Made by a program: the position numbers and the translations under genes
In this document: piece after piece, positions 50,453-59,494 of the stretch
Layout of the letters: every line of letters starts with the position of its first letter
How positions within the stretch are numbered: position 1 is the stretch's first letter
The notes under the pieces: generated by a model
What the model saw: the letters and a program-made list of their open reading frames with translations, nothing else
Told to the model about the DNA's origin: nothing
Databases searched by the model: none
DNA from: Paenarthrobacter histidinolovorans
GTDB taxonomy: Bacteria; Actinomycetota; Actinomycetes; Actinomycetales; Micrococcaceae
Length of the DNA stretch: 64,000 nt
Assembly: GCF_014647595.1 (NCBI RefSeq)
Contig: NZ_BMPM01000002.1
Coordinates: forward strand, 699,425 to 763,424
Direction of reading: 5' to 3'

Positions 50453-52918
50453 ATGTCCCTTATTCGCGCGCTCAGCAAGGAACTGGAAGCGCGCAGCGAC
50501 AACTCGCTGCGGGCTTTGTTTGCCGCGCGACCGGATCTCATCTCCCCCATGGCGCCGGACTTTGCGGCCTTGGCTGCCAGGGCGAGCGCACGCGTCAGCG
50601 TCCAACGGGCACTTGAACGCCTGAACAAGCCCGAAATGCAGGTCCTGGAAACCCTCCACCTGTGTACCAACACCGATACCGGGCACAGCGTTTCTGCGGC
50701 AGGGTTGAAGAAGGTCATTGCAGGCTCCACCCTTTCGGCTTTGGACCCGATCCTCGCAAAGCTGCAGGAACTGGCCTTGATCCACCGGGCGGACCCGCCC
50801 CAGGGTTCGCCTCCCACCTCGTCCCGCCAACGTTTCTACCTTCCGGTGGGCAGCCTCAAGGACGTGATAGGCATCTACCCGGCGGGGCTGGGCAGAAGCT
50901 ACACGGAACTTGTGCGGCTGCAGCCTGCCTTCGCCCAGCGGGTGGTTCAGCTGGTTGCCGAGCTGAACCACAGCGGCCTGGGAATCCACCCGGCCAGCAC
51001 ACCCATGGATGCTGCCCTTGCCCTGCAACGCTGGACGTCGACTCCCGAGAACCTGCGCGGGATACTGTCCACCGCTCCGGAACGGACCCTTGGCCTGTTG
51101 AACAAGTTCGGCGGCTGGGCCATGGGCGCAGTACCCCAGGCACAGAGGCGGGCTTCCGTCACGCACGAAAGCCACGACGTCGGGCCCATCGACTGGCTGT
51201 TGGCGCGCGGCCTCCTGGTGCCCCTGGATGCCGGCCACGTGGAGCTGCCCCACAGCGTCGGCATTGCGCTCCGTGGCGGCGCCATCATTGACGACTTCAC
51301 TCTTTCCCCGCCGGTTCCGGAGTTGGGCCACACCAGTGCGGCACTGCGGCGCAACGCTGCCATGGGTGCCATCGCGGAAACACTGCGGCTTGCGAACGAG
51401 CTGCTGTTCGCTGTGCGGGAGCAGCCCCTCGCCACGCTCAGGAGCGGAGGCGTGGGCGTCCGGGAACTGCGGCGCCTTGCCGAGTCGATCCGTTTGGGTG
51501 TGCACCAGACAGCGATACTCCTGGAGCTGTGTGCATTGTCCGGCCTGCTGCGCCTGGATGTGGACAGTTCAACGTGGATCCAGCCGCCGTCCCTGGAATG
51601 GCTCACCCTGCCCCGGCAGGAACAGTGGCTGTGGCTGGTCAATGCCTGGTTGGCCAGCGAGCGCGCGCCGTCGCTGGTGGGGCAGCCTCTGACAGGCCCT
51701 TCGTCCACGGCCGCCCATCATGGCGCTGCGGGCACCACCATCAACGCTTTGTCGGCGGAGGCCCAGCGGCCTGATGCCCCGGTGGTCCGGCGGAGGGTCC
51801 TTGAAATCCTGAACGAGCTGACAATCGAGGCAGCAGCTCCGGACGGCAAAGCTCCCGTCCTGGACGCCGGGGCAGTACTCCAACGTGCCGAGTGGGCCCA
51901 GCCCAGGATGTCCCGCCGTTTCAGTTCCCTGGTCCGGGGCATCCTCGAAGAGGCCGCGCTGCTGGGATTGATGGGCTCAGGTGCGTTGACACAGCTGGGT
52001 TCGGCCATTGCCACAGCCCAACCGGAGCAGGCCATAACCATCCTCGGCGAGCATCTGCCGGCCGCCGTTAATCACATCCTCCTGCAGGCTGACCTGACGG
52101 CCGTGGCCCCGGGCTACCTGGCTCCGGAGCTCAGCGAGACGTTGCTGCTGATGGCCGACGCCGAGGGCCAGGGTCCGGCGTCGATCTACCGGTTCTCTGC
52201 CATCACCATCCGGCGGGCCCTCGACGCCGGACAGGACGCGGAGTCGCTGTTGGCCTTCCTTCGTGAGCACTCGGCCACCGAGGTCCCCCAGCCCTTGGCC
52301 TATCTCATCCAGGACACAGCTTCCCGCCATGGCCGCCTGCGGATTGGAACCAGTGCCAGCTTCATTCAAAGCGACGACGAAACGGCCATCACCGACCTCT
52401 TGCAGGAAGCCAGGACCTCCGTACTGAGTCTGGTGCGCATCGCCCCCACCGTGCTCACGTCTTCGGCCAGCCCCCGTGAAACTGCCCGCGTCCTGCGCGA
52501 GCTGGGACTTTCGCCTGCGGTGCAGGAGGCCGAACCCGCCGTCGTGCGTTTCAAACGGACCACCGCCGTGCCGGGAAGCGCGCGGCCCGTCTATACGGCA
52601 CCCCGGACGGCTCCGCCGGACGACGACGTCGAGGCACAGTTGACGGTTCTTCGGCAGCATCGGAGCGTCCCGGCCGAGGCGACGGGCGAAGCGTCCACGC
52701 AACTGGGCCTGGAGACGCTCCAAACCGCGATCCGGCTCAAGCAGGCGGTCACCATGAACGTGGTGGACAGCCTGGGGAATGCCAACACCGAAACCGTTGT
52801 TCCTGTATCCGTCTCCGGCGGACGGGTCAGGGTGTTCGATCCTGCGAAGGACACCGAACGGGTGTTGTCCATCCACCGGATCATCGATGTGGAACCCGCA
52901 GGTGAAATGCGTTCATGA
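50453..52918 (+). CDS. Helicase-associated protein, partner of XPB
   Basis: Protein of about 821 residues with predicted winged-helix-like repeats and a C-terminal helicase-associated domain (Helicase_C_3 type): HGRLRIGTSASFIQSDDETAITDLLQE and PTVLTSSASPRETARVLRELG. No Walker motifs, so not itself an ATPase. It is always found just upstream of the XPB helicase in actinobacteria, as here, and probably acts with it in DNA repair or transcription-linked processing. Weak ribosome-binding site at the ATG; a leaderless start is possible. Confidence 0.88.
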   Translation: MSLIRALSKELEARSDNSLRALFAARPDLISPMAPDFAALAARASARVSVQRALERLNKPEMQVLETLHLCTNTDTGHSVSAAGLKKVIAGSTLSALDPILAKLQELALIHRADPPQGSPPTSSRQRFYLPVGSLKDVIGIYPAGLGRSYTELVRLQPAFAQRVVQLVAELNHSGLGIHPASTPMDAALALQRWTSTPENLRGILSTAPERTLGLLNKFGGWAMGAVPQAQRRASVTHESHDVGPIDWLLARGLLVPLDAGHVELPHSVGIALRGGAIIDDFTLSPPVPELGHTSAALRRNAAMGAIAETLRLANELLFAVREQPLATLRSGGVGVRELRRLAESIRLGVHQTAILLELCALSGLLRLDVDSSTWIQPPSLEWLTLPRQEQWLWLVNAWLASERAPSLVGQPLTGPSSTAAHHGAAGTTINALSAEAQRPDAPVVRRRVLEILNELTIEAAAPDGKAPVLDAGAVLQRAEWAQPRMSRRFSSLVRGILEEAALLGLMGSGALTQLGSAIATAQPEQAITILGEHLPAAVNHILLQADLTAVAPGYLAPELSETLLLMADAEGQGPASIYRFSAITIRRALDAGQDAESLLAFLREHSATEVPQPLAYLIQDTASRHGRLRIGTSASFIQSDDETAITDLLQEARTSVLSLVRIAPTVLTSSASPRETARVLRELGLSPAVQEAEPAVVRFKRTTAVPGSARPVYTAPRTAPPDDDVEAQLTVLRQHRSVPAEATGEASTQLGLETLQTAIRLKQAVTMNVVDSLGNANTETVVPVSVSGGRVRVFDPAKDTERVLSIHRIIDVEPAGEMRS

Positions 52919-52987
52919 AACAACGCTGCCAGCCAAACCGCGCTTTGACGGTGCCAAGCGGGGATTCAAGCCAAGTGGGGATTCAAC

Positions 52988-53027
52988 TGTGACCGTGAGG
53001 ATTACGCTGTGACCGTGAGGATTATCC
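52988..53027. repeat. Two tandem copies of a 20-bp repeat before the XPB start
   Basis: TGTGACCGTGAGGATTACGC is followed by TGTGACCGTGAGGATTATCC, and the true GTG start of XPB begins the same way (TGTGAAC). The unit thus duplicates a GTG codon with its own GAGGA ribosome-binding site; the first two GTGs open short frames that do not continue into XPB. Confidence 0.88.
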
Positions 53028-53028
53028 T

Positions 53029-54687
53029 GTGAACAACGGTCCGCTGATCGTACAAAGTGACAAGACCATACTGCTGGAAGTCGACCACGAGCTCGCTACC
53101 GAAGCCCGGCACGCCATTGCGGCCTTTGCCGAGCTGGAACGCGCCCCGGAACACATGCACAGCTACCGGCTCACGCCCTTGGGTCTGTGGAACGCCCGCG
53201 CTGCGGGGTTGGACGCCGAGCAAGTGCTCGATACCTTGCTGAAGTACTCGCGCTTCCCCGTGCCCCACGCATTGCTGATCGATATCGAAGAGACCATGTC
53301 CCGCTATGGCCGGCTGCGGTTGGAGAAGGACCCCCAGCACGGCCTGGTGATGCGGACCGACGATTACCCGGTGCTGGAGGAAGTCATCCGCGCCAAGAAG
53401 ATCGCACCCCTGCTGGGGCCGCGGATCGATGGCGAAACCGTGGTGGTGCATTCCTCGCAGCGTGGACAGCTGAAACAGTTGCTGCTCAAACTGGGCTGGC
53501 CCGCCGAAGACCTCGCCGGGTACGTCGACGGGCAGCCACACCTCATCATGCTGGACGAAAGCGGCTGGCAGCTGCGGCCGTACCAAAAGCTGGCCACGGA
53601 GAACTTCTGGGCCGGCGGCAGCGGCGTCGTCGTGCTTCCCTGCGGTGCCGGGAAGACGCTGGTGGGAGCGGCGGCCATGGCCACGTCATCCACCACCACC
53701 CTGATCCTGGTGACCAACACTGTTTCGGCACGGCAGTGGAAGGACGAACTCCTCAAGCGGACATCCCTCACCGAAGATGAAATCGGTGAGTACTCCGGTG
53801 CCGTGAAGGAAGTCCGGCCCGTCACGATTGCCACCTACCAGGTGCTGACAACCAAGCGCGGGGGCCTCTATCCGCACCTGGAACTCGTGGACGGGCACGA
53901 CTGGGGACTCATCATCTACGACGAGGTCCATCTGTTGCCCGCCCCGATTTTCCGCATGACAGCGGATCTGCAGGCCCGTCGTCGCCTTGGCCTCACCGCC
54001 ACGCTGGTCCGTGAGGACGGCCGGGAAGGCGAGGTCTTCAGCCTGATCGGTCCCAAACGTTACGACGCGCCATGGAAGGACATCGAAGCGCAGGGTTACA
54101 TAGCGCCCGCGGACTGCGTCGAAGTACGGGTGGACCTCCCCCGTGATGAACGCGTGGCCTACGCCATGGCCGATGACGCCGACAAGTACCGCCTGTGCGC
54201 TACCTCGGAAACCAAAACAAAGCTCGTGGAAGACCTTGTTGCTGTCCACAAGGGCGAGCAATTGCTCGTGATCGGACAGTACATCGACCAGCTCGATGAA
54301 ATTGCCGAACGCCTGGATGCTCCGCTGATCAAGGGCGAAACCAGCGTCAAGGCCCGCCAGAAGCTGTTTGATGCGTTCCGCAAAGGCGAGATCCACACCC
54401 TGGTGGTGTCCAAGGTTGCCAACTTCTCCATTGATCTTCCTGAAGCGTCCGTGGCCATCCAGGTGTCAGGTTCCTTCGGTTCGCGACAGGAAGAGGCCCA
54501 GCGGCTGGGGCGTCTCCTGCGCCCCAAACAGGACGGCCGGGCCGCACGGTTCTACTCCCTGGTGGCCAGGGACACGCTCGACCAGGACTTCGCCGCCAAG
54601 CGCCAACGGTTCCTGGCCGAACAGGGCTACGCCTACCGCATCATGGACTCCAAGGACGTTGGCAAAGACGTGGGACAGGAACAATAG
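53029..54687 (+). CDS. xpb: DNA repair helicase XPB (ERCC3-like)
   Basis: Superfamily 2 3'-5' helicase of 552 residues, bacterial XPB. N-terminal damage-recognition-like domain (1-180), then Walker A VVLPCGAGKTLVG (Lys209), DEVH box IIYDEVHLLP (298-301), GLTATLVREDG (the RED motif typical of XPB) and C-terminal QVSGSFGSRQEEAQRLGRLLRPK (motif VI). GTG start preceded by GAGGATT within the 20-bp repeat. Works in nucleotide-excision repair by analogy; the bacterial role is still debated. Confidence 0.96.
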   Translation: MNNGPLIVQSDKTILLEVDHELATEARHAIAAFAELERAPEHMHSYRLTPLGLWNARAAGLDAEQVLDTLLKYSRFPVPHALLIDIEETMSRYGRLRLEKDPQHGLVMRTDDYPVLEEVIRAKKIAPLLGPRIDGETVVVHSSQRGQLKQLLLKLGWPAEDLAGYVDGQPHLIMLDESGWQLRPYQKLATENFWAGGSGVVVLPCGAGKTLVGAAAMATSSTTTLILVTNTVSARQWKDELLKRTSLTEDEIGEYSGAVKEVRPVTIATYQVLTTKRGGLYPHLELVDGHDWGLIIYDEVHLLPAPIFRMTADLQARRRLGLTATLVREDGREGEVFSLIGPKRYDAPWKDIEAQGYIAPADCVEVRVDLPRDERVAYAMADDADKYRLCATSETKTKLVEDLVAVHKGEQLLVIGQYIDQLDEIAERLDAPLIKGETSVKARQKLFDAFRKGEIHTLVVSKVANFSIDLPEASVAIQVSGSFGSRQEEAQRLGRLLRPKQDGRAARFYSLVARDTLDQDFAAKRQRFLAEQGYAYRIMDSKDVGKDVGQEQ

Positions 54688-54895
54688 CGGGCCCTCCGGG
54701 AATGTACCTCAGGCCCCTTGCTATTCACCTCCAGCGAATTTACGATTTCTAGTGAAGCTCTCCGCCCTATGTGGTTGCCCCTGGTCCAGGCAGTCCGGCG
54801 GCCAGCCGTCGGCGGTGGGGGAAGCCCGCAGCCAGGGAGCCGGCGGTTCGAAGGCCTAAAAGAATCCGACAAGAAGTTTCCCCAGAGGATTCCCC

Positions 54896-55369
54896 ATGCG
54901 TAAAGCCCTCCTGGTCATTTCCGCAATTGTCCTGTTGTCAGCACTCGCACAGTTGTTTTTCGCAGGATACTTCCATTTCCAGAACACCATCGAAGCCCAG
55001 CATGAAGCGGGCGTTTTCCACGTGATGAACGGCCAGTACGTGCTGCGTTACTCGGCGCTTCTCGCCGCCATCGTGGCCGCCATTGCCCGAATGGGTGCCC
55101 GGACCATCTGGCTGGCAGCCGGAATTTTCCTGCTCTCCTGGGTCCAGCTGTTCATTTTCATCATCGGCGGCATGTTGACCGGATCTTCCGAAGATTTCAT
55201 CACTCCTGCCGGATCGTGGGTTGTCTCCATCCATCCCCTCACCGGACTGCTGATGATCTTCATGTCTTACTGGCTCTTCACCCGCGCCCGCGCGGCTGCC
55301 CTCAATCCGCAGCCGTTGCCTCCGAAAGCTGCAGCTTCGGATGCTTCTGCCTCCTCCAGCGCAGCCTGA
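54896..55369 (+). CDS. DUF6220-like membrane protein
   Basis: Protein of 157 residues with four membrane helices (about 5-25, 48-66, 72-94 and 108-128), an extracytoplasmic segment with His residues (YFHFQNTIEAQHEAGVFHV) and a low-complexity Ala/Ser C-terminus. The pattern of histidines in helix ends resembles small heme- or copper-handling membrane proteins. It sits 12 bp before the multicopper oxidase gene, suggesting a joint role. The upstream 208 bp have no gene. Confidence 0.7.
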   Translation: MRKALLVISAIVLLSALAQLFFAGYFHFQNTIEAQHEAGVFHVMNGQYVLRYSALLAAIVAAIARMGARTIWLAAGIFLLSWVQLFIFIIGGMLTGSSEDFITPAGSWVVSIHPLTGLLMIFMSYWLFTRARAAALNPQPLPPKAAASDASASSSAA

Positions 55370-55381
55370 GCAAAGGCAGCT

Positions 55382-57481
55382 GTGAATACCTCGCAGCTGC
55401 TGGCGGTGGATTTGGTGTTGTCCGTCCTCGCGGCCGCAGCCTGGACTGCTGCAGCGTGGATGACTGTTGTTTCCAGCACTGACCGCAAGCCGGGGCCGCG
55501 CCGCGGGTTTGACCTGGCCTTGCTGTTGGTAGGTGCCGCCGTCGTTTTGACGGTGTCACGCTATGCCTTGCTTCCGTCTTTGGTGGCCGGCAGTTGGTGG
55601 TTTGCCAGCGAACGCATAACCATCAGCCTGCCTCTGACCGCCATCCCCGCGGCTTGGGCCGCGATGGCCGGTGTTCCGTTCTTGCTGAGGAGGCGGAACA
55701 CCGGCTCCAAAACTGCCGGGGGCCGGTGGGGGTTCGGGAAAACCCGCCGGGCGGCCGTGACGGCACTGGTGGCCGCCGCTGCAGCCGCCGTGGCGTCGCT
55801 GGCCTTGGTCCTGGTCCTGGGCCCTTTCCCCGCACCATGGAGCATCGCAGTGCTTCTTTTCATGGCGGGCGGAACAACGCTGATCGCCTGGATCGCCCTG
55901 GCCAGCCCGGGCGGCGCCGGCTCCGCCCGCACCATCGGCAGGCGGTCCACGACGGCGGCGGCCGCCGTGGCCGTCCTCATGCTTTGCACGGCGTTGGGAT
56001 CGGGAGTTTTTGCCTGGCTCGGTAGCCGCTCCGCCGATGGCGCGGCGATCGCTGCCGCAGTCGGACATCACCGCGGTACCGGCGCCCCAACAGCGGAGGA
56101 CTCGACGCCGGTGACCAGCCTTGTGGGGGTCATCCCCGGCGACGCGGTGGTCCGGCACTATGAATTGACCGCCCGGGTGGAGCGGCTGACTTTGCCATCC
56201 GGACAGACCACGGAAGCCTGGACCTTCGGGAGCGTTCCTGGTCCGACGCTCGAAGCCACGCTTGGCGAGGTGGTGGAGGTGGTTCTCAAGAACCGGGACG
56301 TGGCCGCCGGTGTCACGGTGCATTGGCACGGATACGATGTGCCCAATGCCATGGACGGAGTGGCAGGAGCTACACAGGACGCCGTGATGCCGGGCCAGTC
56401 CACCACCTACCGTTTCACCGCAGCCCAAGCTGGTACCTACTGGTATCACACGCATCAGGATTCGGCCGAGGGTGTCCGCAAGGGGCTCTACGGCGCATTC
56501 GTCGTGCACCATCCCGCGGAGGTCCGTGCCGACACGGACATCGTGGTGGCGGGGCACGACCTCAGCGGTCTGGGGTTGCTGGGCTCCTCAGACCGCAGCA
56601 GTGAATACAGGGCCGCCCCCGGGACAAGTGTGCGGATGCGGCTGGTGAACACGGATTCCCTGCCCCAGCGCTACCTTGTGGAAGGGACTTCCTTCAAGGC
56701 CGTGGCAGTGGACGGAACCGATGTCAACGAACCCCAGGACATCACCGGAAAGCTGGTGCGTCTGGGAGCGGGCGGCCGGGTGGATATTGCTTTCACCATG
56801 CCGGCCTCCCCCGTCACCCTGCGCTCGGACTCTGCAGCCGACGCCGTGGTGGTTGTTGTCCCGCCCGGGTCGCCGGCACCGGCCGAAGGGCGGGCACCGT
56901 CCGGCGTTTTCGCGACCACTCCCGTGCTGGATTTCCTGGATTATGGCCATCCACTGGCCTCCGGCGGGCCACCGCCTGGGGCGACGGCGGGGGCAGCGGC
57001 GGTGGCAGCGGCGTCGGCGGGGGCCTCCAAGTCACCTCCATCCGCTGTTACCCGCGAAGAGGTGGTGGTGCTGGACCGGCAATTTCGTTTTGTGGATGGG
57101 GTACCGCGGTATGCCTTCACTGTGAATGGGGCGGCGTATCCGCTGGTGCCCTCCATTGAGGTGGCCGAGGGTGACACCGTGAAAGTGACGGTCGTGAACA
57201 GGACGGCCGAGCCACATCCGATGCATCCGCACGGTCATCACGTGCAGGTTCTGAGCAGAAACGGCGTAGCACCCAGCGGATCACCGCTGATCCTGGACAC
57301 AGTGGATGTACAGCCCGGTGAAGTGTGGGAAGTCTTGCTGCACGCTGACAACCCGGGTATCTGGATGGACCACTGCCACAACCTGGATCACGCTGCCGAG
57401 GGCATGATGATGATGCTCAAGTACGAAGGCGTGTCGTCCCCGTTCGTCCACGGCGGCCACGCAGGGAACCGGCCCGAATGA
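55382..57481 (+). CDS. Membrane-anchored multicopper oxidase
   Basis: Copper oxidase of 699 residues. The first 220 residues hold about five membrane helices; the rest is the extracytoplasmic cupredoxin region. All copper ligand motifs are present: HWHG (His314, 316), YHTHQD (His356, 358), HPMHPHGHH (612-620) and HCHNLDHAAEGM (664-675, with the type 1 Cys665 and axial Met675). Oxidises phenols, metals or Cu(I) with reduction of oxygen to water. GTG start. The fusion to a multi-helix membrane domain is uncommon outside actinobacteria. Preceded by the DUF6220-like gene. Confidence 0.93.
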   Translation: MNTSQLLAVDLVLSVLAAAAWTAAAWMTVVSSTDRKPGPRRGFDLALLLVGAAVVLTVSRYALLPSLVAGSWWFASERITISLPLTAIPAAWAAMAGVPFLLRRRNTGSKTAGGRWGFGKTRRAAVTALVAAAAAAVASLALVLVLGPFPAPWSIAVLLFMAGGTTLIAWIALASPGGAGSARTIGRRSTTAAAAVAVLMLCTALGSGVFAWLGSRSADGAAIAAAVGHHRGTGAPTAEDSTPVTSLVGVIPGDAVVRHYELTARVERLTLPSGQTTEAWTFGSVPGPTLEATLGEVVEVVLKNRDVAAGVTVHWHGYDVPNAMDGVAGATQDAVMPGQSTTYRFTAAQAGTYWYHTHQDSAEGVRKGLYGAFVVHHPAEVRADTDIVVAGHDLSGLGLLGSSDRSSEYRAAPGTSVRMRLVNTDSLPQRYLVEGTSFKAVAVDGTDVNEPQDITGKLVRLGAGGRVDIAFTMPASPVTLRSDSAADAVVVVVPPGSPAPAEGRAPSGVFATTPVLDFLDYGHPLASGGPPPGATAGAAAVAAASAGASKSPPSAVTREEVVVLDRQFRFVDGVPRYAFTVNGAAYPLVPSIEVAEGDTVKVTVVNRTAEPHPMHPHGHHVQVLSRNGVAPSGSPLILDTVDVQPGEVWEVLLHADNPGIWMDHCHNLDHAAEGMMMMLKYEGVSSPFVHGGHAGNRPE

Positions 57482-57504
57482 GGACCTGCGACCTCAGCTA
57501 TGGG

Positions 57505-57723
57505 TCAGGCGACCAACCGCTTGGCGGGCGTGGTGTCCACCTGGTCGATCACGGCCCAGGAGTCGGCGTCGCGGAGTTGCGCGCTGGCAAACCGTTCTGC
57601 CGCCATGAGGTCCTGGAAGTCTTCACGCCGAACCCGTCCGGTGTCCGTGTCCAGGTAGGTGACATGAAATTCGACCTCACCGGTGGGGTGGTGGATGCTG
57701 ACTGGAGCTGCTGTGTTTGCCAT
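57505..57723 (-). CDS. Small conserved hypothetical protein
   Basis: Protein of 72 residues, soluble, no signal. Starts MANTAAPVSIHHPTGEVEFH and contains a predicted beta-beta-alpha pattern (VTYLDTDTGRVRREDFQDLMAAERFA). No family recognised. Convergent with the oxidase gene, whose stop is 23 bp away. Confidence 0.55.
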   Translation of the reverse strand: MANTAAPVSIHHPTGEVEFHVTYLDTDTGRVRREDFQDLMAAERFASAQLRDADSWAVIDQVDTTPAKRLVA

Positions 57724-57791
57724 GTTTTAAGTGTGGAACGGGGCACTGACATTTTTGGAAGCATCGGCGGGCGTGTTCGGATTTAGCGCTT

Positions 57792-58721
57792 TCAGGGGCT
57801 GCGCAGGTACTGGGCCGATACCTTGCGGACAGTCTCACTGAGAGTGTCCAGTGCCGAGGACGCCGTGCGCCACCGCTGCCAGTAGAGCGGCACATCGAAA
57901 GGCTGCCCCGGAGCGAGCTCGATCAGCCGGCCGTCCGCAATGTCCGGTCCGCACTGGGCTTCCGGAATGAGGCCCCAACCAAGTCCAAGCCGGATTGCGT
58001 CGCCAAAATCCTGGGATGCCGGCACATAGTGGCGGGGGCCTTTCCTTTCGGGAACCGGCCCCCCTTCGGCCTTGACCCAGGACTGAACGAACGCCCACTG
58101 GTAGGTGTCCTTGCGGTCGAAGTCCACTGTGGGCGCAGCATTGAGTGCCGCGCCGTCGAGCCCTGTGGGGAAGCCCGGGAACCACCGGGCCACGAACGTC
58201 GGAGCCGCCACGGGGAGGTAGCGCATGATGCCGAGACTTTCGACGCGGCAGCCTTGGACGGGCTCGGGTGTAGCCGTCACAGCAGCCATGACCGTGCCCG
58301 AACGGAGGAGCGAGGTGGAGTGCTGTTCATCGTCCCGGTGGAGATCGAAAGTGACGTTGAGGCTGCCGGATACCTGGGCCAGCGCCTTCAGGAACCACAC
58401 CGCCAGCGAGTCCGCGTTGACCACGATCGGGAGGGCAAGTTGAGGACTGCCGCCATCCAAACCCAGTTCGTTGCCCGCGTCGGCTTCCAGCTGGCCCACC
58501 TGCCGTGCCAGCCGCAGGACAACTTCACCGGCTTCAGTTGTCTGGGCAGGATTGCTGCGTTGCAGCAGAACCCTGCCCGTGGACTGTTCCAGCGCTTTCA
58601 ACCGTTGGGACACCGCCGACGGCGTGATGTGAAGCATGCGGGCTGCAGCCTCCAATGTGCCCTCGGAGAGGACCGTGGCAAAGGTGAGCAACTGTTCGGA
58701 AGGAAACTGCGGCATAAGCAC
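57792..58721 (-). CDS. lysG: LysR-type regulator of the lysine exporter (LysG/ArgP)
   Basis: Transcription regulator of 309 residues. The N-terminal winged helix LLTFATVLSEGTLEAAARMLHITPSAVSQRLKALEQ matches the LysG/ArgP subgroup, and a periplasmic-binding-like effector domain follows. It is divergent from lysE with 63 bp between starts, the classic LysG/LysE arrangement in which LysG activates export when Lys, Arg or His accumulate. Confidence 0.93.
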   Translation of the reverse strand: MLMPQFPSEQLLTFATVLSEGTLEAAARMLHITPSAVSQRLKALEQSTGRVLLQRSNPAQTTEAGEVVLRLARQVGQLEADAGNELGLDGGSPQLALPIVVNADSLAVWFLKALAQVSGSLNVTFDLHRDDEQHSTSLLRSGTVMAAVTATPEPVQGCRVESLGIMRYLPVAAPTFVARWFPGFPTGLDGAALNAAPTVDFDRKDTYQWAFVQSWVKAEGGPVPERKGPRHYVPASQDFGDAIRLGLGWGLIPEAQCGPDIADGRLIELAPGQPFDVPLYWQRWRTASSALDTLSETVRKVSAQYLRSP

Positions 58722-58784
58722 AGCTTACGCAGCTTCAGAATCTTTAGCTGGTCTTAGGTTAGCTATTTCCGTAATTTCGGGAGG

Positions 58785-59420
58785 GTGACTTCCCTTGACT
58801 TCTTCCATTCCGCAGGCCTCGGCCTGGCCACGGGCCTTGCCCTCATTGTTGCCATCGGCGCCCAGAATGCCTTCGTACTGCGACAAGGCATCAGGGGCGA
58901 ACATATCGTGCCCATCGTCGCTGTGTGCGCACTCTCTGACGCCGTCCTCATCGCGGCGGGAGTCTTCGGCACAGGTGCGCTGATCACGGCAGCGCCTGCC
59001 GCCGTCGTCGTCCTCCGCTATGTGGGTGCCGCGTTTCTGGTGACGTACGGCGTCATGGCGGCCAGGCGGGCCATGCGTCCGGAGTCGCTGACGGCAGGCG
59101 CAGCCGACGACCGCGGCCCCGGCACCAAAGGCAGTGCGGTGGCGGCGGTGGCTACCGTCCTCGCGCTGACCTGGCTGAATCCGCACGTCTACCTGGACAT
59201 CGCCCTCATCGGTTCGTTGGCCAACGCCCAGGGCAATCCCCTGCAATGGTGGTTCGGTGCCGGGGCCATGGTGGGCAGCATTCTGTGGTTCTGTTCCCTG
59301 GGCTTTGGTGCGCGGTTCCTTCGCGGCTTCTTCGCCCGCCCCTTGTCCTGGCAGTTCCTGGACGGCGGGATTGCGGTGACCATGGTGGCCTTGGGGGTCG
59401 GGCTGGTTCTGCAGGCATAA
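58785..59420 (+). CDS. lysE: L-lysine/arginine exporter LysE
   Basis: RhtB/LysE-family exporter of 211 residues with six hydrophobic segments. Hallmark GLATGLALIVAIGAQNAFVLRQG in helix 1 and LALTWLNPHVYLD in helix 4. GTG start, possibly leaderless because GGGAGG lies too close for a normal site. Regulated by the divergent lysG. Confidence 0.94.
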   Translation: MTSLDFFHSAGLGLATGLALIVAIGAQNAFVLRQGIRGEHIVPIVAVCALSDAVLIAAGVFGTGALITAAPAAVVVLRYVGAAFLVTYGVMAARRAMRPESLTAGAADDRGPGTKGSAVAAVATVLALTWLNPHVYLDIALIGSLANAQGNPLQWWFGAGAMVGSILWFCSLGFGARFLRGFFARPLSWQFLDGGIAVTMVALGVGLVLQA

Positions 59421-59473
59421 CAAACCTGACGCGTCGGCGGCACTTGGTGGGCTCACATGCAGCATTCAGAGAA

Positions 59474-59490
59474 CTCCCAGTTTCTGGGAG
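59474..59490 (+). promoter_or_regulatory. Hairpin overlapping the response-regulator ribosome-binding site
   Basis: CTCCCAG-TTT-CTGGGAG is a perfect 7-bp stem with 3-nt loop; its right arm contains the GGGAG ribosome-binding site, 4 nt before the ATG. It could limit translation of the two-component operon or be an inverted-repeat operator. Confidence 0.6.
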
Positions 59491-59494
59491 CACT

